Notes: generated by a model from the sequence alone, not told the origin. Positions 10,731-23,364 are shown, numbered from the stretch's first letter. The stretch: DNA of 64,000 nucleotides from Ganoderma boninense (GCA_002900995.3 CM035308.1:2232001-2296000), one strand, 5' to 3'. Program-made: numbers and translations.

Positions 10731-11156
10731 TGTTGGCTGCAGTGGCCCTCAGGACGTCACAATGGCCTGTGTCAAGCTCTGTAAAGTCTGTATTGCAGGA
10801 AACTAAGATATGCTACTCACCTGTGTCAAGCTCTGTAAAGTCTAAGGACACAGAGCCTGACAGAGGCGTCGATACAGCTCATGGAGCACGTGCTAGGTAG
10901 AGTATGTAACGCTGTGCTACTGGCGCCGTTATGGCGCCCAGGGAGCGAGAATTGCGGACTGTACAGTGTAAAGCAGAGCAGGATGCAGATCTAAGCTAGT
11001 TGGAGCCTCTAATGAAGACGATGTTGTAACTCTATGAGATGTCCTATGCTAACGAAACGAAAAATACCCCAGGTAGGGGACAATGCAATGTACGTACGGT
11101 GCGATCGTGGACTTGGTGCGATCAATACTGCGGGCGCTACAGCGCCGACTTCAACA
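10731..11156 (-). repeat. Copia-B 3' LTR
   Basis: 426 bp, TGTTGGCTGCAG ... GACTTCAACA on the plus strand. Next to it, CTCTCCCCTGATC is the reverse complement of the polypurine tract. Its variants (GTAACTCTATGAG, ATCAATACTG, AGCGCCGAC) match the Copia-A LTR and not its own 5' partner. Confidence 0.93.
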
Positions 11157-11171
11157 CTCTCCCCTGATCGC

Positions 11172-14100
11172 TCAAGTCTCCAATCCCAGCATCTTCACCA
11201 TCTCAAGCACTTTGGGCTTGGGCAGTGACTTGGTCAGGATGTCAGCAGGCATGTGCGACGTGCGCAGGTGCACCACCTCAATGCGCCCCTTAGCCACTTC
11301 ATCTCGCAGCCAGTAGAAGCGCAGGTCCAGGTGCTTCATCCGCCCATGGTGCTCTGGGTTCTTCGCCACAGAGAGTGCAGAGAGGTTGTCAATGCGCATG
11401 CGAGAGGCAGAGGAGAGGCTGTAGCCAAACTCTGTGAGCAGATTGCGCAGCCAGAGCATCTCCTGGCCACAGGACACTGCAGCGATGAATTCGGCCTCTG
11501 TGGTGGACAGAGCAACGAGGGACTGAAGACGACTCGACCAGGAGATGGCCCCAGTGCCCATCTTGATCACATAGCCAGAGGTGGAGCGACCAGTGTCAGG
11601 GCAGCCAGCGTGGTCTGCGTCGGTGTAGGAGGTGAACAGCTCTGACTCTGGTGAGGGAGCATAGGTGAGCTTGTAGTCGAGGGTGCCTTTGATGTAGCGG
11701 AAGAGGTGCTTGACTGCCTTCCAGTGTGCCATGCCAGGGTGCTGTGAGAAGCGTGCGAGGTTGCCCACAGTGCGAGCAATGTCTGGGCGTGTGGCCACTG
11801 CAAGATAGAAGAGCGAACCGACGGCCTGGCTGTAAGGGATGTCCTGCATCGCACGGATGTCTGCTGGCGATGTGGGGGCCATGTCTGCGCTGAGGCGGAG
11901 GCCAGGGTCCATGGGGGTGCTGACTGGGTCGCAGTTGGAGAAGCCATATCGCTCGAGGATGTCCAGGGAGTACTGCCGCTGCGAGATGGACAGGGAACAC
12001 TGCAAGCGGTTGCGCTCAATCTGCACACCCAGGAGCCACGACGTGGGGCCCAGATCGCGCAGCTTAAAGTGCTTGCGCAGGTCATCCTTGACTCGCTGGA
12101 TCGCTGCCTTGTCCTTGCCTGCAATGGTGATGTCGTCGACGAAGACAGGGATGATGAGATGCACACCATCGCGCAGGTACACCCAGACACTGTGCTCGCA
12201 GGTGAGGCGTTCAAAGCCCAGCTTGGTGAGCACCTCGTCGAGCTTCTCGTGCCAGCAGTGGCCCACCTGCTTGAGGCCATAGAGGGCCTTGCGAAGGCGC
12301 CACACCCACTGCGGAGTCTTCTCCTCGAAACCATCTGGCTGGCGCATGTAGACCTCCTCCTTGAGTTCGCCGTTGAGGTAGGCAGAGGAGATGTCGACCG
12401 ACTCGAGCTCAAGGTCCTCGAGGGCAGCAATGGCGAGGATGGCGCGGATGGAGGCCCACTTGGGCGTAGGAGCGAAGGTCTCGTTGTACTCGAAGCCTGG
12501 GCGCTGTGAGAAGCCCTTGGCCACCAGTCTGCCCTTGTAGCGTTCGATAGAGCCGTCTGCATTGCGCTTGACCCGGAACACCCAGCGGGAGCCAATGGCC
12601 TTGCGACCTGGGGGCAGGAGGACGAGCTCGAAGGTGCCGTTCTCGACGAGGGACTGCAGCTCTTCCTGTGCTGCCTTGAGCCACTTGTTGCGCTCCTCAG
12701 GCTTGAGTGCCATGACCTCAGACATCGACGTGGGCTCCCCAAAGTGCTCCTGGCTGGCCTTCGACGCCTGCTCGACCACTGACTCGAATGCGACGTCTAG
12801 GGCATCGTCGTAGGACAGGTAGTCAACCAGGGGGTCAGAGTAGACGTCATCGAGGCCTGCCAGCATCGCATGGAGTGCATCCTCATCGCTGCTGTCCCCT
12901 CGACCTATGAGGTCCAGCTCGTCGTCTGAGGATGTGGGACTCGGCGGGGGAGAGCGTGGACGGTTGGGGAATGCTCGATTAAGGCCAGGAGCAGCTGGTG
13001 CATCGACTGGAGCCTCAATGAGTGGATCTGGTGACGAGGAGCGTTCAGGCTGAGGAGACGGCGTAGGAGCAGGAGCAGGAGCAGGGGACACTGAGCGAAT
13101 GCGAAGGCGCTGAGGAACAAGGTTCTGGCGTTCAAGGGCACGCTCGTTGAGGGAGCCTTGGGGGCGAGAGGCACGCGAGGGGAGCTGCTTGCGAGCGAGA
13201 GCTGGATAGGGCCTGAAACCTGGGTTTTGTGCTTGCTGGTGCGCAGATGGCGCCACAGGGCGAGCGATTGGTGCAGGAGGTGGCCGAGCAGGTGGAGGCG
13301 TTGGTGAACGAGCAGGGGGTGGTGGTGAGTGAGCCAGGGGTGATGGCGAGCGAGCAGGGAGTTGTGCAGGATGTTGTGCCGGTGGTGGAGAGTCTAGTGG
13401 TGAAGGCGATCGAGCTGGAGATGGCTGGCGAGGTGGTGGAGGCGCAGGGTGTGGTGCAGGAGGTGCAGGAGGCGCAGGAGGAGCTGGAGGAGCTGGAGGC
13501 GCAGGAGGTGCAGGATCATCATAGTCGTCATCCCTCCCCTGATAAATGCAGCTCTGGCACTCCTGGCACACCATCGTCTGGTGGTGCTGCATCGTCAGGG
13601 CCCCCAGGGATGTACATATTGTCAAGGGGCAGGCCAAACACATTGATGAAGGGCGAGTTGCCAGGGAAGCACTGCTCATCAAACACTGCATGCGACGAGA
13701 CGATCACCTTCTTCGCTGCAGGGTCCCAGAACCGCCAGGCCTTGGTGCCATCCGGATAGCCGATGAAGATGCACTTGCGCGTGTGGGGCTGCAGCGCCTT
13801 GCGGTCCTTCTTGCGGATGAGCACGTACGCCAGGCAGCCAAAAACACGGAAATAGGACACATCAGGCTTGCGCCCGTCACCCTTCCAGGCCATGTAGGGA
13901 ATGCCACCGTCAAGCGCAGAGGTGGGCATGCGGTTGCGCGTGTGGACAAAGGTGGAGACAGCATGGCACCAGAACGAAGGAGGCAGCTTGGACTGGGCAA
14001 GGAGGGCAGTGGCACCCTCAGACGTTGTCCTGTTGGCTCGCTCTGCTACGCCGTTCTGGTGGGGCTCATCTGGCTCAGTGTGCTGCCTGTGGATGCCGTG

Positions 14101-15900
14101 CTCAGCGCAGAAGTCAATGAACTCCTGGCCCATGTACTCGCCGCCCTTGTCATCCCGTGTGGCCTTGATGCGCAGGCCCAGGCAGTTCTCAGCGTAGGCC
14201 TTGTACGCCTTGAAGGCTGCAAATGTGTCGCTCTTGCGCTTGAGGTAGGCCAGGGCCCAGAAACGTGTTGCATCGTTGACAAACACCATCCAGTACAGGT
14301 AGCCCTCGGGTGTGGGCACAGCGAGCTTGCCCTTGAGGTCTGTGTGCACCAGGGCAAGGCGAACGAACCGTCTAGATGCGAAACGAGGGATGGAGTGGCG
14401 ATTGAGCTTGCCAGCAAGGCAGGGCTCGCAGATGGTGCTGGGGGCACGCTTGGAGCGGATGGTGAGACCCTTGACGAGCTCCTTGTTGACCACAGAGCGC
14501 AGGTCGTCGAGATTGACATGGGAGCAGCGCTGATGCCACAGGGCGAGGTCCTCGTCGCAGGTGGTAGAGGCGGACATGGCAGACTTGGACTGGGACAGGG
14601 TGTGGCCGAGGAGGTAGCCGACGTTGTGCTCATTGACCTGGGCCTCGAAGCGCAGCTGGCCTTGGTGGTAGAAGAGCACGCTCGACGCACACAGCTTGAC
14701 AGTGTAGCCTTTCGCTCGAGTGAGGTGGAAAACAGACAGTAAATTGCTGGCAAGCGCAGGGACATGCAGAACGTCGTGCAACACAACAGCAGGTGGTAAA
14801 ACTCCGCCCCTCTCCGCCGGCTGAAAGACTACAGACCCCAAACCCGCAGAGTAGATAATGTGCGAGTTGGCGAGGCGAATGGGGATGTTGTGGGGCGAGT
14901 AGGAGCGAAACCAGTGGCGGTGAGGCGTCATGTGTGCAGAAGCACCTGTGTCCGTGTTCCAGTTAGCAGCAGCAGGGGTGGAGAGCCAGGAGGAGCGGTC
15001 TGGGGCTGAGAGCGAGGCTGAGGCAAAACCAGCACTCACAGTGGCAGCACTGGCAGACTGCTGGGGTGTGTCCTGGGTTCCAGACGATGCAGACGACGCG
15101 CTGGGGGCGTCGGAAGCGTCCTGCTTGCGCTGCGACTTGCTGGAGCGGTACTGCATGCGCTGGGTCGCCCTCTCCTTCGCCTTTGCGCTGGCATCGCGTT
15201 TGCTGAAGCACTGGTCCTCCGAATGGTTGGGGCGACCACAGAACGTGCAGGAGAGCTTCGAGGCGACGTTGGAGAGGACAGGGACGGATGGCGAGGCAGT
15301 GGGCTGGTTTTCAAGGGCAACAAAAATGTCCTGCAGCTTGCTGAGGGTGAGGGAGTCGTCCAGGAGCAGGGTATGGCGCAGCGACGTGTGTTCTGCTGGC
15401 AGGGCGCGGATAATGGCCATGAGGACGAGCTCATCGTCGAGCTGGGTGAGGGAGAAGGTGGCAGGGCGAAGGGCCTTCATGTCTGACTTGAGTTGGGATG
15501 CCCGGGTGGCCAGGGAGGACAGGGACTCGTCCTCTGCCTTGGAGAGGGATAGGAGCGCGTTGTAGGTGTTAAAACGCGTACCTGGTCGCTTTTGCATGTG
15601 CACAGACTCCAGCTTGGCCCACATGGCCACAGGGTCGTCCCTGATGGCCTCCAGATGCATCTGCTGCTCCCTCTCCACACAACTCCAAATCTCCCCAGCT
15701 GCCAAATCCACCCTGTTGTCAAAATCGCGCAGATCTCGACGTTCTCCAGCATCCAGGGGTGCAACGAAGTTGGGCCTGGTCTCCTGGCCCTTGAGGATGC
15801 GAAGTGCGCCCAGAATGCGAAGCCTGGCCTCCATGTCGAGTCTCCATTGCTGGTAGTTGCGATTGGAGAGCTTGGGGAAGGCGGCAGGGGGTGGCGACAT
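11172..15900 (-). pseudogene. Copia-B gag-pol polyprotein, one frameshift
   Basis: Start chosen at 15900 (MSPPPAAFPKLSNRNY), the usual gag start. Order: gag; zinc knuckle CTFCGRPNHSEDQC (about 15215-15260); protease WNTDTGASAHM (about 14950); integrase zinc domain (HQRCSH..CEPCLAGK), core DD(E) with HTDLKG, DDKGGEY and NGVAERANR (about 14020-14360); a long Pro/Ala/Ser linker (about 13080-13530) encoded by tandem GGAGGTGCA-like repeats; RT with FVDDI; RNase H with ADILTKSLP. Copia-C reads straight through GVPELHDQGRDDD, whereas here one extra base at about 13543 ends the frame after VPELHLSGEG. Otherwise long and open, so decay is slight. Confidence 0.95.
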
Positions 15901-16105
15901 GGTGTATGGGCAGTGACGTGGCGCGCGACGAGCTGGCGAAACGATGGGGCGAACGGACGAAAACTGCGTCCAGGAGCGAAGAAAAATGGAAGGGGACCCA
16001 GAGAGAGCAAAATGCGTCAAGCAGAGAGGGCAGTGGAAGAGTGGAGTGTGGGTGAGGCCAGAGAGCGAATGGACAAGCGAAATTTGGAGTCCTGAGGTGT
16101 TCAGA

Positions 16106-16122
16106 GCGCAGGGCTCATAACC
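16106..16122 (-). other. Copia-B primer-binding site for a half initiator tRNA-Met
   Basis: Directly inside the 5' LTR the plus strand reads GCGCAGGGCTCATAACC, identical to the anticodon arm of yeast-type initiator tRNA-Met (CAT anticodon within CTCATAA). The element therefore pairs with the middle of the tRNA rather than its 3' CCA end, as Drosophila copia does with a cleaved tRNA-iMet half. Confidence 0.85.
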
Positions 16123-16548
16123 TGTTGGCTGCAGTGGCCCTCAGGACGTCACAATGGCCTGTGTCAAGCTCTGTAAAGTCTGTATTGCAGGAAACTAAGA
16201 TATGCTACTCACCTGTGTCAAGCTCTGTAAAGTCTAAGGACACAGAGCCTGACAGAGGCGTCGATACAGCTCATGGAGCACGTGCTAGGTAGAGTATGTA
16301 ACGCTGTGCTACTGGCGCCGTTATGGCGCCCAGGGAGCGAGAATTGCGGACTGTACAGTGTAAAGTAGAGCAGGGTGCAGATGTAAGCTAGTTGGAGTCT
16401 CTAATGAAGACGATGTTGTATCTCTATGAGATGTGCTACTGTAACGAAACGAAATATACCCCGGGTAGGGGACACTGCAATGTACGTACGGTGCGATCGC
16501 GGACTTGGTGCGATCAAAACTGCGGGCGCTACAGCACCGACTTCAACA
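16123..16548 (-). repeat. Copia-B 5' LTR
   Basis: 426 bp, TGTTGGCTGCAG ... CACCGACTTCAACA on the plus strand, bordered by AGTGA. It belongs to the LTR subgroup of the two solo LTRs and Copia-C. Confidence 0.93.
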
Positions 16549-17107
16549 AGTGAATGGAACGAAGTCGGCTTTACCTGGGGCACAAGGCCCGTGCGAATCT
16601 AGGGGGGTTCCTCAGGAGGAGTAGCATTGACGACAGTGCTAGGGGCATGCGCAACACTGCGAGGGTGGGATGGTACGAGTACGGGGTGGGTCGGGTGGAT
16701 GGCAGGGTGGTAGAGAGTGAAAGGAAAGGCAGGGCATTGGATGAGTGCATTGCGGACGTCTGGCCTCTCCTGGCCATTGAAGGCAAGGGATCGGGTTATA
16801 AACCTGCCACCCATAGAGTGCACTTGCGCCCTGGGGGTGTCCCCTCTTGCTGCGGTCAGGAGTACACACTGCAGTTGCCCTACCATGCGTCAGAACTCCC
16901 CCGTCCCTAGAGCAAGCAGACGCCCACAATGCAGAGATCCGTGGGATCAGCGAGACAGCGAGTTACAAACGTGGTGCGCGTGTGAGTACGGTCTGCTATC
17001 GAAGTGGTGAGAAAGGGAAGAGTAGGGAACTGCGTGCGCCCATGCTGCAGACTGCGAGCGACCTGCGAAAGGGGGGGAAAAATGGTGAGCATATGCATGA
17101 GGTCCAC
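16549..17107 (-). other. LINE 3' flank, non-coding
   Basis: Sequence between the ORF2 stop and the Copia-B LTR. No convincing protein. Probably the LINE 3' untranslated region, ending at the Copia-B target site AGTGA. Confidence 0.5.
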
Positions 17108-20100
17108 CTAGCATGGGCAGGAATGCGGGTGCTTAGCCTGCAGTGTGGGCGCGGCGTCCAGGCGCCGGGGGGAGTGCTGCTGAGTGCATTGCGACCGCAT
17201 TTGCTGAGGTGTCACATTTCCGAACATGTGGGCGAGATGTCGAGTGGCACCGACATAGCGCAGGAGGGGCTGCCAGGCATCGGGGGTGCCCAGGAGGGCG
17301 GAAAGGTCCCGACTGCGCTGCCCCATACCAGCCAGATAGCACTCCCGTGCATGGGCGTGAGCTGGACAGATGAGGAGGTAGTAGAGGACAGTTTCCGGGG
17401 CATCCTTGCAGGCAGGGCAGGTGGGCGTGGGGGCCTGTGAGATGCGGTGGAGGTGCGCATTGAGGGAAACGTGGCCACTCCGCAGTTGGAACAGGACAGA
17501 GGCTTGATGCCGGGACAGTGATGTGATGGATTTCATGTACTTGGGGGATGGGAGGGAAGGGTCGACACTGAGGAAACACCGACCGCACACTGAGTCTTGC
17601 CAGGTTTTGGTGGCTTTGTCGTTGAGTGACTTGAGATATGCGAGCTTGAGCTTGGTAGCACTGATGGGCAGTGGCTTGCAAAGGAGACGGGGAAGCTGGC
17701 GCTGTGAACTGTTCTGAGCAGGTCCTTGCGCCACACGCTTGGCTTCGGTGTCTGCAAGTTCATTGCCCTTGACACCTGTGTGGCCAGGCACCCATCAGAG
17801 GGTGAGGTCAGGGTCTGAAACTTCCTCCGCCATGCCTCGCACTCGGAGCACTACAGCACGTTGCAAAAGGTAGTCAGTGAGGTAATGAGAGGGGCGGGGA
17901 CGTATCTGCTGTGATGCCTTGATGGAGGACTTGTTGTCGAGCGCAACCGATGGGCCATCAACCACGTCTTGCTCAGAGCGCAGAAGCTCTGTGCCCATGA
18001 TTGCCCCCACGATCTCCGCTTTGTAGATTCCATACTCTGTGGCGGAACCCAGGTGGTAGCGCAGGGTGCGGCGATAGGGCGTGTCGCGTCGGACCAGGAT
18101 AGCAGCGGCGCCGACCTTGCCATCCTTTTCTGAACCGTCCGAGTACACTGAGATGTCATGTCGACACATCCACTCCTCGTCCTCGTCAAGTGCCTTCTCC
18201 TTGTCATCGAAGGTGAGGCCCCACGCTGATGGTACGGTCTTCAGATGGTACCACACTGGGCGCATCTTTTCCAGGCAGAGGGGGGTTGTCTGGGGAGATG
18301 TAGGCATGGAGGAGTTCGTGCAGTTGGGAGCAATGCTTCTTGACATAGCGGGCGGCAGCCCGGCGAACATGCGGAACTAGGGGATGTGGTGGTGTGAGCG
18401 TGCAGAGGCGGACAGTTGCGTGTTGGCAGAGCTTGTCGACAATAGAGGTGAAGGGGAGTAGGTCCACATGCGCTGTCATGAAGTCGGTAGCCGTGGTGCA
18501 CATCACACCTGTGATGAGAGTAACGGCTTCTCTGTGAACCCGTCCCAGCTTTTTCACCACCCCAACTGAGCCATGGCAGTGCCGCGCCCAGCCAGGCGTG
18601 GTGATTGGTGTGACGAAGGTGTCGACCGCATAAAGCATGCTGGGAATGGCGACGGCAAGGTAGAGTCGGCGTATGAGGGCAGGGGCTTGAAGGCCGTACT
18701 GGGAGCGGGCGAGACGACGGAGTGCTGTCACCCAGACTATGCCTTTCCCGAGGGCGGCAGCAACATGCTGGTGGAAGCGGAGGTGGTGATCTACCAGGAC
18801 ACCGAGGAAACGGTGGTGGGAGGTGGGCACGATGGTGGTGTCGCCAAGTACGAGGGCGGGGCCTAGGGCATCAGACGTCTTCCTGGACATGTTGAGGAGG
18901 CCAAATTTGTCGAGCGAGAAGTGAGAGTTGTGTGAGGTGGACCATTCCGTGGCCCCCCCTGGTCGGGCAAAGAAGTCCTGTAGCTTGATATGAGTGTCAG
19001 TAAATGTACGCCCCACCGTGATGAGGGTGACATCATCCATAGATCCCACTGCGATCTTGCCCTTCTTGGCACATGCACTGTTGATCAGGAGGGTGTTGAA
19101 GAACCCGTAAAGGATCACCGAGAGGGGGCAGCCTTGGTCAATGCCACTGAGGATGTCGAAGGGTGCTGACTCATAGTCGTCGAACTTGAGCCGTGTCCGT
19201 CGACCACTGAGCTTGCGACGCAGCTAGTCTGTGATGATGCTTGGGACGCCCAGCATGCGCATGTTGTGGAATAGTCGCTCCGGGGTGGCAGCACCAGGTG
19301 TCTTGCACCGTCTTGGTGACTAGGTGGATGGAGTCCATGGTTGTGTGCCCCGCCCTGCCACCAAACTGGTGGTTAGCTAAGAGCGAGAGGGCCTCGGCCT
19401 GAAAAACCAGCACGTCAGCCACACAACGGGAAAGGATCTTAGACATGCAGTTCAAGAGTGCGATCGGGCAGTGGGCCTTCACGGTGGTGTAGTCCGTCTT
19501 TCCTGGCTTGCGGAGGACAATCGTGTCTGAGAGCTTCCACTCGTCCGGGTAGTGCTGCAGGTTGAAGGTCGCTCTGAACAGCGTGCCCAGCAGCAGCGTG
19601 AGTGTTGCGCTACAATGAATGTATACCTTGTTAGGGATGCCATCTGGGCCCGGGGCCTTGAACGCACAAAGTGCTGCTATGGCGCGCTCTACCTGGAGAT
19701 CCGTGATGTCAGTGAACTCAAAGCGGGGGCAGGGTACTCGTCTTCCGGGGTAGTGGGAGGATCGGGGCCCGGTGGTAGAAAAAAGGTGCTGTAGAATTCG
19801 CAAGCCTTCACCTATTATCTGTGAGGATGTGGGACGGGTCAGCCAGGGACTTGAGTGAGAGAATATGTGCCGCACTGCCGTCCGACTGCCCCCTTTTGAG
19901 GAAGCGATGTGCCGTCCAGATTGAGTGGGCATCTGTGTCGTCCAAAAAGGACATCCAGCAGTCCTTACGCGCGTACTTAATGCGCTCCACATATCAGTTC
20001 TTGATCTGTTGATACTCCACATGGGCGGGGTGGGCTGGGTCATGCCTGTGCTTGAAAGATGCGTGGCCCGCCTGCTGCTTCTGCTTGCGCATCACAGTGA

Positions 20101-21109
20101 GATCTTTTGACCACCAGCACCTGGAGAAGGGGGTGGGGTTAGTGAGCGGTACTTCCTGTGTGACTGCAGCCACAATGGCCGTGTTCAGGCAATGAAGGTG
20201 TGCGTCGAAATCTTCTATAGTGAGAATGTCAGGGGCGAGAGGGTGGGTGTCCAAGTGGGCCCTCGGGACACGGTCGAACTCTGCCCAGTTGACCTGCTGG
20301 AAGTTCCGCCGGCGTACGGGGTGTGACAGGGCGAGGGAGACGTCAAAGGTGGTCAGCACTGGAAAGTGGTCAGTTTTAGCTGGACGGAGGTGGGGGGTGG
20401 TCGCACAGCGGGTGAGGAGATCAACCAGGTTGGAGGAGGCGAACACGTTGTCCAGCCGCGTGAGGTTCCTAGTGCTGAGGACCTTGAGCGTGGGCAGCCC
20501 CAGTGGGAGTACCATCTGGAGGTCAAAATCAGCAAGGTAGTTAAGGAGACACTGCGAGTGTTCGAGTGCGGTGGGGGACAGGTGGTGATTGCGTGGCTTG
20601 TCCCACGCGGGATTGTGCCAGTTGAAGTCGCCCAGCCAAATGATGGAGTCTTGCATGTCTTCCATCTTGTGCGGGTCGCCCAGCCGTCGGACCAGCTTAG
20701 CTGCTGCGTGAAGTGCGCAATCATGAGTGCTATCAATGTATAAATTAAAGAGGTGTAGCGTGTGCCCGTCTGCCATGATCGATATGGCCATGACGTCAGG
20801 TGACGGGACATTAAGGGGGCGCCAGGCATTGGAGGAGATGGCGGTGCTGACCAGCAGCACAGCGTGAGTGGGGAGCTCCGAGTCGTGGTGGCCAACGGGA
20901 TAGACAACCGTCCAGTAAGGGGAGGCTCTGGTGAGCCCCAGGGGGTCGATATAGGGTTCTTGTATTGCCAGAATGTCGTACTCGCGGGGGTCGGCGGAGT
21001 GGAGAAGGTCGTATTGCACTGTGAGTGAACGGTTGATGTTTTGCTGCCATATCTGAAGGCGCGTGAGCGGAGGGGGGATGGGCATGCCCTGGTGTCGGTG
21101 TTCAGGCAT
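17108..21109 (-). pseudogene. LINE ORF2: endonuclease, reverse transcriptase, RNase H
   Basis: From the ATG at 21109: APE-type endonuclease with QQNINRS, IQEPYID, WLGDFNWHNP, RLDNVF and KTDHFPVLT, the expected N, E, D/N and DH residues (21050-20330). RT: APGPDGIPNKVY, SDTIVLRKPGKTDY, NHQFGGRAGHTTMDSIH (19670-19330), GCPLSVILYGFFNTLL, then the catalytic box as GSMDDVTLI where Y/F-x-DD is usual (about 19045). RNase H: VYSDGSEKDG, YKAEIVG, LDNKSS, WVPGHTGVKGNELAD (18160-17740). C-terminal CPAC..ETVLYYLLICPAH zinc motif (about 17400). Stops near 19994, 19808 and 17793 and a frameshift near 19300 make it inactive. Confidence 0.9.
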
Positions 21110-21173
21110 TGAGGTCTACGGAGGAGGGCGCGGGTGAGTGGGCTGTGAATGGGAGAGTGGCCTGTGACATACG

Positions 21174-21599
21174 TGTTGAAGTCGGTGCTGTAGCGCCCTC
21201 CGTTTTGATCGCACCAAGTCCGCGATCGCACCGTACGTACATTGCAGTGTCCCCTACTTACCCTATTTTTTGTTTCGTTAGAATAGCACATCCCATAGAG
21301 ATACAACATCGTCTTCATTAGAGACTCCCACTAGCTTAGATCTGCACCCTGCTCTACTTGACACTGTACAGTTCGCAATTCTCGCTCCCTGGGCGCCATA
21401 ACGGCGCCAGTAGCACAGCGTTACATACTCTACCTAGCACGTGCTCCATGAGCTGTATCAACGCCTCTGTCAGGCTCTGTGTCCTTAGACTTTACAGAGC
21501 TTGACACAGGTGAGTAGCATATCTTAGTTTCCAGCAATACAGACTTTACAGAGCTTGACACAGGCCATTGTGACGTCCTGAGGGCCACTGCAGCCAACA
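21174..21599 (+). repeat. Solo copia LTR in the LINE
   Basis: 426 bp, TGTTGAAG ... CCAACA, antisense to the LINE and lying between ORF1 and ORF2. The 5-bp flanks are ATACG and ATGCG, a target duplication with one change. Confidence 0.92.
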
Positions 21600-23215
21600 A
21601 TGCGGGCCTGCTCGCCGCGCCATCGCTGGGACAGCCTCAGAGCAGGAGGTTCCTCATCAAGGTTGTCAAGCGAGCCTTGAATTGCTTCCCACAGGGTACC
21701 GCGTGTGGGGTCGTCCAGCTGAGGGACCCAGGAGTCGGGGTCCACAGTCGGGAAGAAGTGAAGTCGATGTTCAGGGTGGCGAGCATCCGAGCGGCGGAGC
21801 CTGTCGATGAAGATGGGGCATTCTCTGCTCCAGGTCGCATGGCCAAACTTGTTGCAAGGCGAGCACTTGTACTCACACGGGTCCTGTTTTGTGCACTCGC
21901 TGGTCCTGTGCGCACGGGAACAGGTGCCACACTTGTCGGAGTCCTGCAGGCAGTCACGGGCGAGGTGACCAGCATCGTATTGATGGCATTTTGCACAGCG
22001 CATGGGCTCCGTGATGTTCTTGCGTGCAGTGACTCGCTTGCCAGCGAGCGTGAGCCCCCTACCGATGAGGGCATTCACAGCTGTGGGGCTGTTGATTGTC
22101 AGTAGTAGGTGAGCGAAACGCTAATCACGGCGGCACTGCACAACTGGCTTGATCCAGCATGCTTCCATTATAGAATCTGCTGTCATGCCTGTATCATCTT
22201 CCACTTCCCGCCAGACTGAGGTGTCAGGGGGGTTGAGGGAGACGGGGGCAAATTTGACAACCACTTTATAGGGTCGTAGCCTTAAAGTAGCCTTCTCCCC
22301 GAATGCGTGCTCGAAAGTGTCCCGGTTCTCTCGCATCTACTGCACCTGCTCCACTTGGCCACACTCAAGAATGACCCCGCCATTGGCGAGGGCCCTGGCT
22401 GCGACAAACTTGGTGCCCTCCGGTGCTCCAAGGAGATACGTGAGGGACTCGTTCACGATCCCCAGGATGATGGCAGCCGGGACATCCGCAACCCCTCCGT
22501 CTGGGAAGGGAAAATCGTCCACCAAGATCTGGCGAGCCAGGAGCCGCTCCCGGTCAGCAACTTGAAGTTGTGCCGCCCTTTCCGGGCCTGGGGGCGGGAC
22601 CACTGCTGCGGCCGTGTACGAGTAGGGTGGAGTGCTGGGGGGAAATGCACCTGTACCATTTCTCGGTCCACCACGCCCTTTCAACGTTCCCATTGCCTGT
22701 GTCACCCCACTTTGTACCACCTCTTCAATCTCCGGAACGGCCTCGAGCTTCTCCCGCATCGCTTTGCCCACCTGTTCGAGACGTCTCTTGGCGCCGCCGA
22801 TTAGCATGCCCATCTGTGCTGTAATGCTCTTTAGCACCTTGGCAGCAATGCGGTCGCTCACTGCATTCTCGACTGCCTTCTGTGCATAAATGTGGAGCAC
22901 GATCAGTCCATTCGCAGCCATGGTGCCCAGTTTGGCCACCATAAGTAACAGCCCCGCGAGCAGGCCTTCCAGCATGGGCTCCCCAGCAGGCACGTATTCT
23001 TGCATTCGCAGCATGAGCTGGGCTTCTGTCAGCGTCTTGTACTTCGCCTGCACCTCGGTTACATGCTTGTCTTCTGCCATCAGCGGTTTGGAAGTCCTGG
23101 GCATCGTTGTCGCTGTCAAGGCCGCTCTCACGGGTGCCTTCTTCAGTCCCTGGCACACTGCGGCTACCGATGATCTTCTTTCACCGCCATTATTCGGTGA
23201 TGATGGCAGAGACAT
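21600..23215 (-). pseudogene. LINE ORF1, gag-like with CCHC zinc knuckles
   Basis: One frame from the ATG at 23215 with two in-frame stops (after VEQVQ near 22337 and CRRD near 22121). N-terminal half: Ala-rich and helical, then a Pro-rich segment. C-terminal half: three Cys/His knuckles, CAKCHQYDAGHLARDC, CGTCSRAHRTSEC and CSPCNKFGHATWSREC (22005-21830), typical of nucleic-acid binding by fungal LINE ORF1 proteins. The C-terminus is cut by the solo LTR at 21599. Confidence 0.85.
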
Positions 23216-23364
23216 GGTGCCGTTACCTGTATTAAGATTAGCATTTTGAATAAGATACGCATGTATGTCCTTTTCTATCGCCAGTTCCTCGAGGTGGGTA
23301 CTGCACGACGTTGCCGGCTCCGATTGGCTGATGACCGTGGGAATTTTGTGGAGGTGGTGGTACT

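Larger units (their letters stand above)
10731..16548 (-). mobile_element. Copia-B, full-length Ty1/copia retrotransposon
   Basis: 5818 bp with two 426-bp LTRs, primer-binding site, polypurine tract and one gag-pol region, flanked by the identical 5-bp duplication AGTGA (10726-10730 and 16549-16553). Structure is complete, but a one-base insertion shifts the frame between integrase and RT. The two LTRs differ at a dozen or more positions. Confidence 0.96.
16549..23230 (-). mobile_element. Tad1-like non-LTR retrotransposon (LINE), decayed
   Basis: Minus-strand element with ORF1 (gag-like, CCHC knuckles), ORF2 (APE endonuclease, RT, RNase H) and a 3' zone of about 550 bp. ORF1 followed by an ORF2 that includes RNase H fits the Tad1 group of fungal LINEs. 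A solo copia LTR sits between the ORFs, and Copia-B adjoins the 3' end. No poly(A) tail is evident. Confidence 0.85.

Noticed and set aside
13229..13759. Plus-strand open frame of 176 codons, Glu/Val-rich
   Set aside because: Shadow of the Pro/Ala-rich linker repeats in copia on the opposite strand.
13546..14742. Plus-strand open frame of 398 codons
   Set aside because: Antisense of copia integrase; its openness follows from codon bias on the coding strand.
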